Assembly: GCA_017303715.1 (NCBI GenBank) | Contig: JAFLBZ010000024.1 | Span: 1-64,000, forward strand | Direction: 5' to 3' | Origin: Rhodothermia bacterium | GTDB taxonomy: Bacteria; Bacteroidota; Rhodothermia; Rhodothermales; UBA2364 | DNA: 64,000 nucleotides | Shown here: in pieces, positions 25,711-33,659 of the stretch | How positions within the stretch are numbered: position 1 is the stretch's first letter | Layout of the letters: each line of letters opens with the position of its first letter | Translations under genes and position numbers: made by a program | The notes under the pieces: generated by a model | Seen by the model: only the letters and a program-made list of their open reading frames with translations | The model's database searches: none | Told to the model about the DNA's origin: nothing

Positions 25711-26160
25711 TTACCAATTTGTCTCTTCTGCCTTTGCAGGCCAAAGTGCAGCCATTATGGCGCCCAATATGACTCCAAGCACCGTATTCACTAAGAGCGT
25801 AGGAACCCAAAAGGCCAATGGATTAAAAGGCATCTGTTCGGTCATTGCCAGCATCATTACCCAAGTAAACAACCCCGAAAGTAGCGCCGTCACAAAAACA
25901 CCAACGCCCCCAATTAGCGCACCATCCTTTGCACCCGCTTGCACATCAGCCCGTATGTTGTACACGAAAATGCCCGCGCCAAGCCCAAGTACCAACTTCA
26001 CCGCCGTCAAGGACATGCTCAACATGCCAACCCCAACTTGAGCAACACCCAAGTATGCAACCATTAATGAAAAGATCAGATTGGTCAGAATACTTGACAA
26101 TATGGCTGTCACCACCGTCGTAAGGATCGCAATGTAGTGTTCGGACTTGAGCATATTCAC
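25711..26160 (-). CDS. Four-helix membrane protein (DUF4199-like)
   Basis: 149 aa, four membrane helices. Between helices 2 and 3 it carries GIFVYNIRADVQAGAKDGALIGG, closely like AVWHYNRVLSGGARAGDGAALGAG in the upstream gene at 26447. The intact paralogue gives the layout of the family: two helices, the YN/GA-DGA motif, two helices. Function unknown. Confidence 0.65.
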   Translation of the reverse strand: MNMLKSEHYIAILTTVVTAILSSILTNLIFSLMVAYLGVAQVGVGMLSMSLTAVKLVLGLGAGIFVYNIRADVQAGAKDGALIGGVGVFVTALLSGLFTWVMMLAMTEQMPFNPLAFWVPTLLVNTVLGVILGAIMAALWPAKAEETNW

Positions 26161-26191
26161 CTCAAAGATGATTTACAAGGAAGTAAATGGT

Positions 26192-26734
26192 TTAATACTC
26201 ACGTACCTTGAAGACCAAGGCCGCCGCAATAGCGCCCATTACAGCACCAATCACACCCAGCATAACCACACCCAGCACCACCTGTAGGATGGGATTGCTC
26301 AAAAAGTCGAACTGTTGGGAAGATTGGAGGGCTTGTTCTATCTGCTCGGCATCCATTCCTTGTTTTCCAAGCATATCCCGCTGCATATCCATGCTCATCC
26401 GCTTGATTTCTTCGTTTGTTGGGAAAAGCCCAAGCATCTGAAAGATTTATGAAATACTACTGGAGAACATAGAACCCAATGCCAAAGCCCCTGCGCCAAG
26501 TGCTGCACCATCGCCGGCCCTTGCACCACCACTTAACACGCGGTTATAATGCCAAACAGCCGTAAATGCCCCAGCCATTGGCACAATTAAGCAGTTCAAT
26601 AACCCCAAACCTGACAGCAAAAACGGAGACATATCCCGCATAAACATCATGGTTGGGACACTCATAATGATGCCTAAAACTGCAGAAACAATGGCTCCAT
26701 TTAAAATTGAAGGAAATTTAGGAGGTGTATTCAT
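26192..26734 (-). pseudogene. DUF4199-like membrane protein interrupted by an in-frame TAA
   Basis: Two same-frame pieces. 26734-26447 (95 aa) has two membrane helices and the WHYNRVLSGGARAGDGAALG motif. 26437-26192 (81 aa) has an amphipathic linker (MDMQRDMLGKQGMDAEQIEQAL) and two membrane helices. They are separated by one TAA (26449-26447) and three sense codons (ATC TTT CAG) before the ATG at 26437. Read through the TAA they would form one 180-aa protein with the layout of the neighbour at 25711. Either a recent nonsense mutation, a sequencing error, or a functional split protein. Confidence 0.65.
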
Positions 26735-26735
26735 G

Positions 26736-27242
26736 TTACTTTCTATTTGGGTTTTGGAACAATAGCCGCCATTTAATGCGCCATACTTCTAATATAAGTG
26801 CTAAAAGTCCTTTGGTTGCATAATACCCGCAAATACTGCCGAAAACAAAACCCGTAATAACCCGACCAGTGACATTGCCTTCCCAAAGTGCGACAACCGG
26901 TCCAGCCCAGTGAATAAAAACAACAAGAGCCCCAATACCCATAAGCCATCGTGCTTTCGCCATCAACAATTCGTCCCACTTTTTGAGCGGCCAGTACAAA
27001 ACCCCTCCGGCAAATAATCCGGCATATATCCCAAAACATCGCTCACAGACCGCCATCGGAATACCGTGTAACCGAATACAACGATCTGGAATTTGATGGC
27101 ACAAATACCGATACTGAAAACGCCACAATAGGCCAGCACCGTCATCCAAAACCCATGGCAACATTGGGCCTAACATCCACAGTAACAAGATGATAAGAGC
27201 AATAAAATATGCTTTTATAGTATTTGATCGCTGGTCTTGCAT
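26736..27242 (-). CDS. DUF2085 membrane protein
   Basis: 168 aa with four or so membrane helices and the family signature YRYLCHQIPDRCIRLHGIPMAVCERCFGIYAG (listed in parts: CHQIPDRC, AVCERCFGIYAG). The paired Cys/His suggests metal or heme binding, unproven. It is the first gene of a tight four-piece run of small membrane proteins and ends 1 base before the next start. Confidence 0.8.
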   Translation of the reverse strand: MQDQRSNTIKAYFIALIILLLWMLGPMLPWVLDDGAGLLWRFQYRYLCHQIPDRCIRLHGIPMAVCERCFGIYAGLFAGGVLYWPLKKWDELLMAKARWLMGIGALVVFIHWAGPVVALWEGNVTGRVITGFVFGSICGYYATKGLLALILEVWRIKWRLLFQNPNRK

Positions 27243-27415
27243 CTTGCTAAGGTAGGGCTTTTATCTCGATTGAAACAACAAATAACGTCAGAGAAACAAT
27301 GTGTGATTTGTGTTACTAAAACTTTCGCCATGATCGAAGGTGGAATAAGGTAAACGTAGTACCTCTGTAGCAGCGGCTTCCTATTATGTAACAAACAACT
27401 TGACTGACCCAAAAC

Positions 27416-27451
27416 AAAAAATCCCCCGCCACGAAATCACGGCGGGGGAAG
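27416..27451 (-). terminator. Rho-independent terminator
   Basis: CCCCCGCC / GGCGGGGG stem (about 27423-27448) with a 10-base loop. On the minus strand it is followed by ATTTTTTG. It lies just past the stop of the 60-aa membrane protein gene (27467). Confidence 0.85.
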
Positions 27452-27466
27452 ATTTACTTCATATCT

Positions 27467-27649
27467 TTAATCGGTTTCCACTAAAAACCAACGTAGTGCA
27501 AACGGGAAAACACATCCAAAAATGCCCAACCCAACCCAATTCATGTCAAACATGTTGTCCACCGAGAATTGGTAAAGGCCGTAGATCATAAAAGCGATTC
27601 CCGCACTAATGGAAAGAACTGAAAAAAACCGATAAAGTGCTGTCTTCAT
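27467..27649 (-). CDS. Small two-helix membrane protein
   Basis: 60 aa with two predicted membrane helices (FFSVLSISAGIAFMIYGLYQF; GLGIFGCVFPFALRWFLV). No family recognised. It follows the DUF937 gene by 7 bp and is followed by a strong terminator, which supports it as a real, last gene of a transcript. Confidence 0.6.
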   Translation of the reverse strand: MKTALYRFFSVLSISAGIAFMIYGLYQFSVDNMFDMNWVGLGIFGCVFPFALRWFLVETD

Positions 27650-27656
27650 GTGGGCA

Positions 27657-28223
27657 TTACTTTTTTCCGCCCATCAAACCACCGAGAAGGGAGCCAAGAC
27701 CTCCACCACTATTCCCACCGCCACCGCCAGCAAGCTTCATAATGTCTTGCAGATCAAAGTCCCCGTCTCCATCTTGATCCATGAAAGGCGCTAATGCACC
27801 TAACATTCCGTCACTCTGGGTTTTTCCGCCTTGGAGCAGGCCAGCAAGAGCATTTACATCAAGGTTTTGTTGCTGTTGCTGCTTTCCGAGCATTCCAAAG
27901 ATCATCGGGCCGAGTGTTTCAAAGATACCACCCGCCACATTGGGATCTACACCCGTTTGCTGTGCAACATGGTTCTGTAATGAAGGTTGCTTATTGCCCA
28001 AGACCATGCCCAGCAAGTCCATTGGGTTTCCACTATTCAAGCCATTATGCACCGCTTGGGCGCCTTGTTCGGAACCCGCTTTTTTCCCCATGGCACTCAT
28101 GATCATGGGTGCTGCTAGGGTAACTGCATTTTGTGCAACATTTTTATCAATACCAAACTTTTCTGCTACCTGACCGGCTGCTTGACCTGCCACGTTTTGC
28201 ATAATCATTTGCATTATGTCCAT
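27657..28223 (-). CDS. DUF937 family protein with EF-hand-like loop
   Basis: 188 aa from the ATG at 28223, chosen for its GGGAGA Shine-Dalgarno 5 bases upstream; a longer frame to 28340 lacks one. The DUF937 body (VAEKFGIDKNVAQNAVTLAAPMIM ... shortened: FGIDKNVAQNAV, MLGLVLGNK-like MLGMVLGNK) is followed by a Ca-binding-type loop DQDGDGDFDLQDI and a Gly-rich tail (GGGGGNSGGGLGSLLGGLMGG). The plant/bacterial YidB-like family has no firm function. Confidence 0.8.
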   Translation of the reverse strand: MDIMQMIMQNVAGQAAGQVAEKFGIDKNVAQNAVTLAAPMIMSAMGKKAGSEQGAQAVHNGLNSGNPMDLLGMVLGNKQPSLQNHVAQQTGVDPNVAGGIFETLGPMIFGMLGKQQQQQNLDVNALAGLLQGGKTQSDGMLGALAPFMDQDGDGDFDLQDIMKLAGGGGGNSGGGLGSLLGGLMGGKK

Positions 28224-28364
28224 AAGAATCTCCCTTAGTTTGTAAGATGGAACGATTTGAATAAATGAATATAGCGCAAAACCGCCAGAATCCAAAAAAA
28301 GTTCCCCCCCTTCTATCAGAAGTTGACGGTAGCAACACAAAGATTTCTAAGAAAAACATCAAGG

Positions 28365-28712
28365 TTATTTCAAAGAAGTTCCAGTGGCTTTCCAACCCAT
28401 AATACCGCCTTGCACATTATAAACCGTGGTATAACCCCAACTTGATGCCTGACGAGCAGCCATAGAGGAGCGAGCACCAGAGCGGCACATAAACATCAAA
28501 GGCGCTTCTTTGTCTTGAGGAAGTTTGTCTGGGGAAAGTTGTCCGAGGGGAATATTGACCGCCTTAGAGACTTTACCATCCGATTTCAACTCCGCTGGCT
28601 CACGGACGTCAATTAACTTAACCCCTTCTTTCAGTTTGTTGAGTGCGTCAACAGGTGAAATGGTTTCTACACCGCCACCCTTGCCACCACGAAATAGATC
28701 AAAAATAGACAT
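28365..28712 (-). CDS. Single-domain rhodanese
   Basis: 115 aa from the ATG at 28712. A rhodanese fold with LIDVREPAEL, the active-site loop CRSGARSS and VYNVQGGIMGW. Likely a cytoplasmic sulfurtransferase carrying a persulfide on that Cys. No dedicated partner gene adjacent. Confidence 0.9.
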   Translation of the reverse strand: MSIFDLFRGGKGGGVETISPVDALNKLKEGVKLIDVREPAELKSDGKVSKAVNIPLGQLSPDKLPQDKEAPLMFMCRSGARSSMAARQASSWGYTTVYNVQGGIMGWKATGTSLK

Positions 28713-29171
28713 GGTTATTGCTTGTTTTTGGTTTATGATGACGCAATATACCAAAAAAAATCAAGATGTTCCTACTTGTTATAACAAGATATGATTAAGA
28801 ATTTACAGCGCATGTTGGGAGACGTTGGGCATAACACATTCCTGCTTCGATGAATGAAGCGAATTGCCTTGCAGAGCTGGGACGTATGGAGGCGCACGAT
28901 CGTGGGTCTTTACGATTCGTCTCATCGGGTATCCGCAGCATAACGAAAAGATTTTTTTTAGGCCGAGACGGGGGCTTAGGCTAGCATTTATATTCGATAA
29001 CCATAGTCGAAGTTTTTGCTGGAAAGTTAATCACTCAAAGTTAGACACTGCTCCTAATGGTAACAAGCCTTTTTGATGATACAATGCCACTGCGTCAATG
29101 ATTTCACTGCGAATTGTTTTCTGGATTTGACTTAGAACCTGCATTTTAGCTTGAGGTTAAGAACGAAATAC
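28713..29171. other. Intergenic region, 459 bp, no confident gene
   Basis: No RNA gene or repeat recognised. The only reading frame of note is a 37-codon minus-strand frame, listed separately. The AT-rich part 28735-28800 is the likely promoter region of the rhodanese gene. Confidence 0.5.
29031..29144 (-). CDS. Possible 37-aa small protein
   Basis: ATG at 29144 to TGA at 29031 encodes MQVLSQIQKTIRSEIIDAVA and 17 further residues ending LPLGAVSNFE. The amphipathic start and non-random composition look protein-like, but there is no Shine-Dalgarno and no known family. It may also be a fragment of a decayed gene. Confidence 0.25.
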   Translation of the reverse strand: MQVLSQIQKTIRSEIIDAVALYHQKGLLPLGAVSNFE

Positions 29172-30188
29172 TCAGGCAATGACCGACTGCGCAAATGCTG
29201 GGAACACCAATCTCAACCGCACGTCTTTATCTGGGTTAATGATCCATTGCACATTGTGACGTTTGAACACCTCACCGAGTTTGAGGGGATTCACCACCTC
29301 GTCGGCAGTGATCACTTGTTCTTCCCATTTCTCCAGACGATCTGCTCGCACCGTAGGCCCTACCCATAAAACATCTAGGTGAACTTCGCCACCACACACG
29401 CTAAACATCAAATTAAAGCCTTCATTTTTGATAGAATTGCGAATACGGCGTAGCAAGAAGAGCAATCCTTGTAGCCAAGCGTTACGATCGCCCTCCATCC
29501 ACGCCCCACCTTGGGCATTGGCCCAGCGGATTTTCAAATCGGATTGGCCACCAAGTTGTTCTTTTAAGTAGGTCTCCCAATCGAGCAAGTGCATGACTTC
29601 TAAAGGTACACTGGATTTGCGCTCATTTATCCAATCTTCTTGGACATCTTCGACATGACGAGACAAGGTAAGTGCTTGTTCATAAATGATTTGCCGAAAC
29701 TGCTGAGTGACCAATTCATCCATTTCTGGATAGGCCATCATGGTCTCGATTGCCGCTCTAATTCCGGAAACATGGGATCGGACTTGCTCGATGGTGGTTT
29801 GCAGGGTATAAACTGGAACTCCCTGTTCGGCCTCTTCTTGTAATGCCTCAAATTTAAAGACAATCTGATCTTTGATGAGGCCATTTTCCAAAACAGGCAA
29901 TAGCTCAATATCCAGAAATACAGACGTTTTTGACCTTGCCACAAAATGGAACTTTGGGTCATCTGTATCTATACGGTCTTCTAAAGCAAGAAACGCATCT
30001 TCCAAGATTTGCGGGTTTAATATCTCAGAGAGGTATTTTGACGATGCGACCGATCTTGCTCCTCCCAAGCCTAAAAGGTGTTCAGCAGATTTACTGCTTG
30101 CCAAAATTCGTCCATCCCGCCTACAAACGACCACGCCGATACGGATATGGTCTAACAAAATCCCAAAAGCACCCTCAAAATGATTCAT
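29172..30188 (-). CDS. PAS-domain, degenerate histidine-kinase-like protein
   Basis: 338 aa from the ATG at 30188; a longer frame to 30305 would overlap the response regulator. A PAS-like domain covers about residues 1-125 (GILLDHIRIGVVVCRRDGRILASS). Residues 135-205 resemble a dimerisation helix pair (LSRHVEDVQEDW). The rest resembles an ATPase-like fold (WLQGLLFLLRRIRNSI) but lacks clear N, G1 and G2 boxes. Probably a non-catalytic signalling partner of the upstream symporter-kinase and regulator, in the same operon (19 bp apart). Confidence 0.6.
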   Translation of the reverse strand: MNHFEGAFGILLDHIRIGVVVCRRDGRILASSKSAEHLLGLGGARSVASSKYLSEILNPQILEDAFLALEDRIDTDDPKFHFVARSKTSVFLDIELLPVLENGLIKDQIVFKFEALQEEAEQGVPVYTLQTTIEQVRSHVSGIRAAIETMMAYPEMDELVTQQFRQIIYEQALTLSRHVEDVQEDWINERKSSVPLEVMHLLDWETYLKEQLGGQSDLKIRWANAQGGAWMEGDRNAWLQGLLFLLRRIRNSIKNEGFNLMFSVCGGEVHLDVLWVGPTVRADRLEKWEEQVITADEVVNPLKLGEVFKRHNVQWIINPDKDVRLRLVFPAFAQSVIA

Positions 30189-30207
30189 AAAATGACAACA
30201 ATGCGGA

Positions 30208-30576
30208 TCAGTTTGCCAATAAAGATTCCACCTGATCCATAAGCGATTGAATGGCAAAGGGCTTGGTGAGGTAGGCATCAGCCCCGACGGCCTTGCCCTT
30301 CTCAATGTCAGCTATACGTCCCTTTGCCGTGAGCAGCAACACTTTCGTTCGGTCTAACCTTGTTTCATGCCGGATTGATTGGCAGATTTCATAGCCATTT
30401 TTCCCGGGCAGCATCACATCCAAGATCACCAAATCCGGCGCGTGGTTTTCGAGAATGGTCATGGCCTCGTTCCCGTCTCGCGCAATAATGGGCGCGAAAC
30501 CCTTTTGTTTCAGCAAAAATTCGAGGGTCACAACAATGCTCGGTTCGTCTTCCACAATCAAGATTTGATGATTCAT
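30208..30576 (-). CDS. Single-domain (CheY-like) response regulator
   Basis: 122 aa receiver domain only: acidic pocket VEDEP, phosphoacceptor D53 in ILDVMLPGKNGYEI, LLLTAKG, and K in LTKPF. It has no output domain, so it must signal by protein contact. It lies 71 bp downstream of the hybrid symporter-kinase and is its likely target. Confidence 0.9.
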   Translation of the reverse strand: MNHQILIVEDEPSIVVTLEFLLKQKGFAPIIARDGNEAMTILENHAPDLVILDVMLPGKNGYEICQSIRHETRLDRTKVLLLTAKGRIADIEKGKAVGADAYLTKPFAIQSLMDQVESLLAN

Positions 30577-30647
30577 GACGATGCAGGGTTTTAGGGGTTA
30601 ATGCAGGGATGTATTTTTTCAATTCATAGCGTCAGACAACACATTTT

Positions 30648-33371
30648 TCAAGCGGGCAAGGTTTTGGTTTTTTGTGACAATTGTGCTTCCAAGGGAATGG
30701 TAAAGCAGAAGGTTGCTCCTTTTCCCAAAACACTTTCCACCCAAATTTTGCCTTTGTGCGCCGCCACAATCCGTTTACAGATGGCCAACCCTAACCCACT
30801 TCCTGTAGGTCTTCCGCGCTGAGTATGGGCCACTTGGTGAAACTTCTCGAAGATTAACTTTTGTTCCTCATCCGAAATCCCGACGCCTTCATCTCGCACA
30901 CAGAATTGCACAACTTGCCCATCCTTCTGCGCAACGAGTTGGATATTCCCTTCGGGTTCATCGGAGAACTTCAAAGCATTGGAGAGCAAGTTAACCAAAA
31001 CTTGAATAAGCCGATCGCGGTCTGCTTGAAGCATGATAGGAAATTCGGGGGGCACAAGCAAGAGGTTCACTTTTTTCTGGAGCGCGAGTGCCTCCATGCC
31101 CTTCACTGCCTCTTGCATCATCTCGGTCAGGTCAAACGAAGAGACCACCCATTCTGCAGTATCGGACTCTGTTTTTTCCATGTCCAAAACATCGTTGATC
31201 AACCTTGTGAGTCGTTCGCTTTCACGAATGATGAGTCCCAAAAATTCTGTTCGCTGTGCAAGCGGTAAATTTTCGTTCATCAACATTATTTCGGTTAGTG
31301 CGCGGATAGAAGTTAAAGGAGTTCGAAGTTCATGAGTTACAGTAGAAACGAAGTCATCCTTCATCTTGTCTAATTCCTTGAGTTGCTCGTTTGCCCTTCT
31401 CAATTCGGTAGAGGCCAATTCGAGTGCGTGCGACTTTTCCTCCAGTTCACGGCTATACTGAATAACTTGCCTGGTTTCATCGAGCATGTGCATTAATTCC
31501 TCAACGGCAAGGGGCCCTTCTTTGACCACACTTGCCACCATTACCCGCGCCGACGCAGAGCCAATAACGGCACTAAGTTGTGTCTCGGTAAACTGCACCA
31601 ATTCCGCAAGTTCATTATTCTTATTGGCTCCGCCTTCTAACCGCACCTGTTGATGAAACCGATTGAGCAACTCGGTGGAGCGCCGCCTTCCTAAAAAGCG
31701 TTTTAGGAGATTTTCCAAGTCTTCGGCACGGGCTTGCCCTTTCCATGCTACTCCTGGTAGAGCTTGTTTCTGCTTGAGTACATCCACAAAGGCAAATGCT
31801 TGTTTTTGTTCTTCAAACGACTGTTTTGTGAAGAGCGAAACCCCTACATAAGCCATCATATTAAACAAAAAACTCCAAAAAAGTGCATGTGAAAGCGAAC
31901 TATAATCTGTTTGACCAAAAAGCGCATAAGGTCGTAACCAAGAAAGTCCAAAATACCCATCGGTGATAATCGAACGACTTACCCAGCCCGACTCAGCCAA
32001 TGATGGAATGAGTAGGGTAATGGTCCAAATCAGAAATCCGACCAAAACCCCAGACATAGCCCCAAATTTTGTAGCTTGCTTCCAAAAAAGCCCTCCAAAT
32101 ACGGCAGGCGCAAACTGCGCAATAGCCGCAAACGATATAAGCCCTAAATTTACAAGGGTATAGCTTGTGGGAACTAATTTAAAATAGCCATACCCCAGAG
32201 CTAAAATCCCCACGATCGCGGTACGTCTAATGAAAAGTAAAAACCGAGGAACCACCACCCTTTCACCCAGATTTAGATTCCTTAGGCGCAACAATGTAGG
32301 AACGATCAGATCGTTAGAGACCATGGTACTTAAGGTGATGGTGGCCACGATTACCATCCCCGTCGCTGCGGAAAGCCCACCCAAGAACGTAAGAATAGAG
32401 ATTACAGGCTGTCCAGCCGCAATGGGTAAAGCAAGTACAAATCCATCCGCCGCTTGTGTATTTCCGAAATATATGCGCCCTCCGAGTGCAATCGGCAAGA
32501 CAAAGAGATTGATCAGCAATAAGTACAATGGAAACAACCACATGGCTTTGTTGATGTGCGACTCCGAAACGTTTTCTACAACGGCCATATGGAACTGTCT
32601 TGGGAGCAAAATAACCACTAAGGCAGACAAAATGGTCATCCACATAAGATCGGGATAGGTGGAAGGATCAAAGCGGAACAAATGTTCTAAGGAAGGATTT
32701 TTCTGGGCTTGGGTAAAAATGTCATCGTAGCCATCAAACATGCCATAGGTGACGAAGCCTCCTACCAGCAAAAACGTTAGCAGTTTTACTATAGATTCAA
32801 AGGTGATGGCGGCTACCATTCCTTCGTGTCGTTCCAAGGGGTTTAGGTGCCGGGTTCCAAATAAGATTGCAAAAAGTGCCAAAGCAATGGCCACATAAAA
32901 TGCCGTCTGGCCGCCCGTATCCGTTGTACCCGTGATGATGAGAAAGCTATACGAGATGGCCTTTAATTGTAGCGCGATATAGGGAATACCGCCAAAAACT
33001 GCAATAACGGTAATAATACCTCCTAATGTTGCACTCTTGCCATAGCGAGACGCCACAAAGTCCGCAATAGAAGTAATCCTGTAGCGTTTAGAAATCCGAA
33101 TCATTTTGCGGAGAATGAGCCACGAAAGCGGCATCATTAAGGTGGGGCCAACAAAAATAGGCAAAAAACCAATCCCCTCGCTTGCAGCCCTACCCACACT
33201 GCCATAAAACGTCCACGCGGTGCAATAAACGGCCAATGAAAGAGCATAACCATAGGCATTCCCCACAATACTCCTCCCTTTCTCCGCACGACGATCCCCC
33301 CACCACGCAATAGCAAAAAGCATGGCCAAGTAGAGCATAGCAATTAAAAAGATGACCCAAGAAGGAAGCAT
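30648..33371 (-). CDS. SLC5 symporter-histidine kinase hybrid (CbrA/CrbS-like)
   Basis: 907 aa. Residues 1 to about 500 form a 12-13-helix sodium:solute symporter domain. About 545-610 fit a STAC linker (LAELVQFTETQLSAVIGSASARVM). A coiled segment leads to HisKA (FVSTVTHELRTPLTSI, phospho-His) and HATPase (LVNLLSNALKFSD, VRDEGVGIS, GSGLGLAICKRI). In CbrA and CrbS, hybrids of this type link carbon-source or acetate status to gene expression. It ends upstream of a CheY-like regulator and follows a 66-aa membrane protein by 5 bp. Confidence 0.9.
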   Translation of the reverse strand: MLPSWVIFLIAMLYLAMLFAIAWWGDRRAEKGRSIVGNAYGYALSLAVYCTAWTFYGSVGRAASEGIGFLPIFVGPTLMMPLSWLILRKMIRISKRYRITSIADFVASRYGKSATLGGIITVIAVFGGIPYIALQLKAISYSFLIITGTTDTGGQTAFYVAIALALFAILFGTRHLNPLERHEGMVAAITFESIVKLLTFLLVGGFVTYGMFDGYDDIFTQAQKNPSLEHLFRFDPSTYPDLMWMTILSALVVILLPRQFHMAVVENVSESHINKAMWLFPLYLLLINLFVLPIALGGRIYFGNTQAADGFVLALPIAAGQPVISILTFLGGLSAATGMVIVATITLSTMVSNDLIVPTLLRLRNLNLGERVVVPRFLLFIRRTAIVGILALGYGYFKLVPTSYTLVNLGLISFAAIAQFAPAVFGGLFWKQATKFGAMSGVLVGFLIWTITLLIPSLAESGWVSRSIITDGYFGLSWLRPYALFGQTDYSSLSHALFWSFLFNMMAYVGVSLFTKQSFEEQKQAFAFVDVLKQKQALPGVAWKGQARAEDLENLLKRFLGRRRSTELLNRFHQQVRLEGGANKNNELAELVQFTETQLSAVIGSASARVMVASVVKEGPLAVEELMHMLDETRQVIQYSRELEEKSHALELASTELRRANEQLKELDKMKDDFVSTVTHELRTPLTSIRALTEIMLMNENLPLAQRTEFLGLIIRESERLTRLINDVLDMEKTESDTAEWVVSSFDLTEMMQEAVKGMEALALQKKVNLLLVPPEFPIMLQADRDRLIQVLVNLLSNALKFSDEPEGNIQLVAQKDGQVVQFCVRDEGVGISDEEQKLIFEKFHQVAHTQRGRPTGSGLGLAICKRIVAAHKGKIWVESVLGKGATFCFTIPLEAQLSQKTKTLPA

Positions 33372-33376
33372 GTCGG

Positions 33377-33577
33377 TTAGTCTGGAGGGTTATTGTCCGA
33401 AAAAAAATCCGCCATCAACGCAATTAACCCGATAAATAGCAACCAAGCTAAAAAAATATACACAAACAGCATTGGAATCCCACCTATTTTCCCGCCATAA
33501 CCAAACAGGTTAAACATGGGATAACTGAACAGCGTTAAACCCAAGAAAAACAAGGAAATAAGACGTTGCGACTTCAT
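33377..33577 (-). CDS. Small membrane protein, symporter-kinase partner
   Basis: 66 aa with two membrane helices (LISLFFLGLTLFSYPMFNLFG; LFVYIFLAWLLFIGLIALM). Such small membrane genes commonly precede SLC5-type transporters. The 5-bp spacing to the kinase gene implies co-translation. No function is known. Confidence 0.7.
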   Translation of the reverse strand: MKSQRLISLFFLGLTLFSYPMFNLFGYGGKIGGIPMLFVYIFLAWLLFIGLIALMADFFSDNNPPD

Positions 33578-33659
33578 GGGATTGCGGGTTATCGGAATAG
33601 CATCAGTCTAAAGTACGCAAGAACAGATGGCTTGACAAACGCTTGAGAGGGTTTTGAAA

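Noticed and set aside
30189-30305. Upstream extension of the PAS/kinase-like gene
   Set aside because: It would run deep into the response-regulator gene and its translation is basic and low-complexity; the ATG at 30188 fits the domain start.
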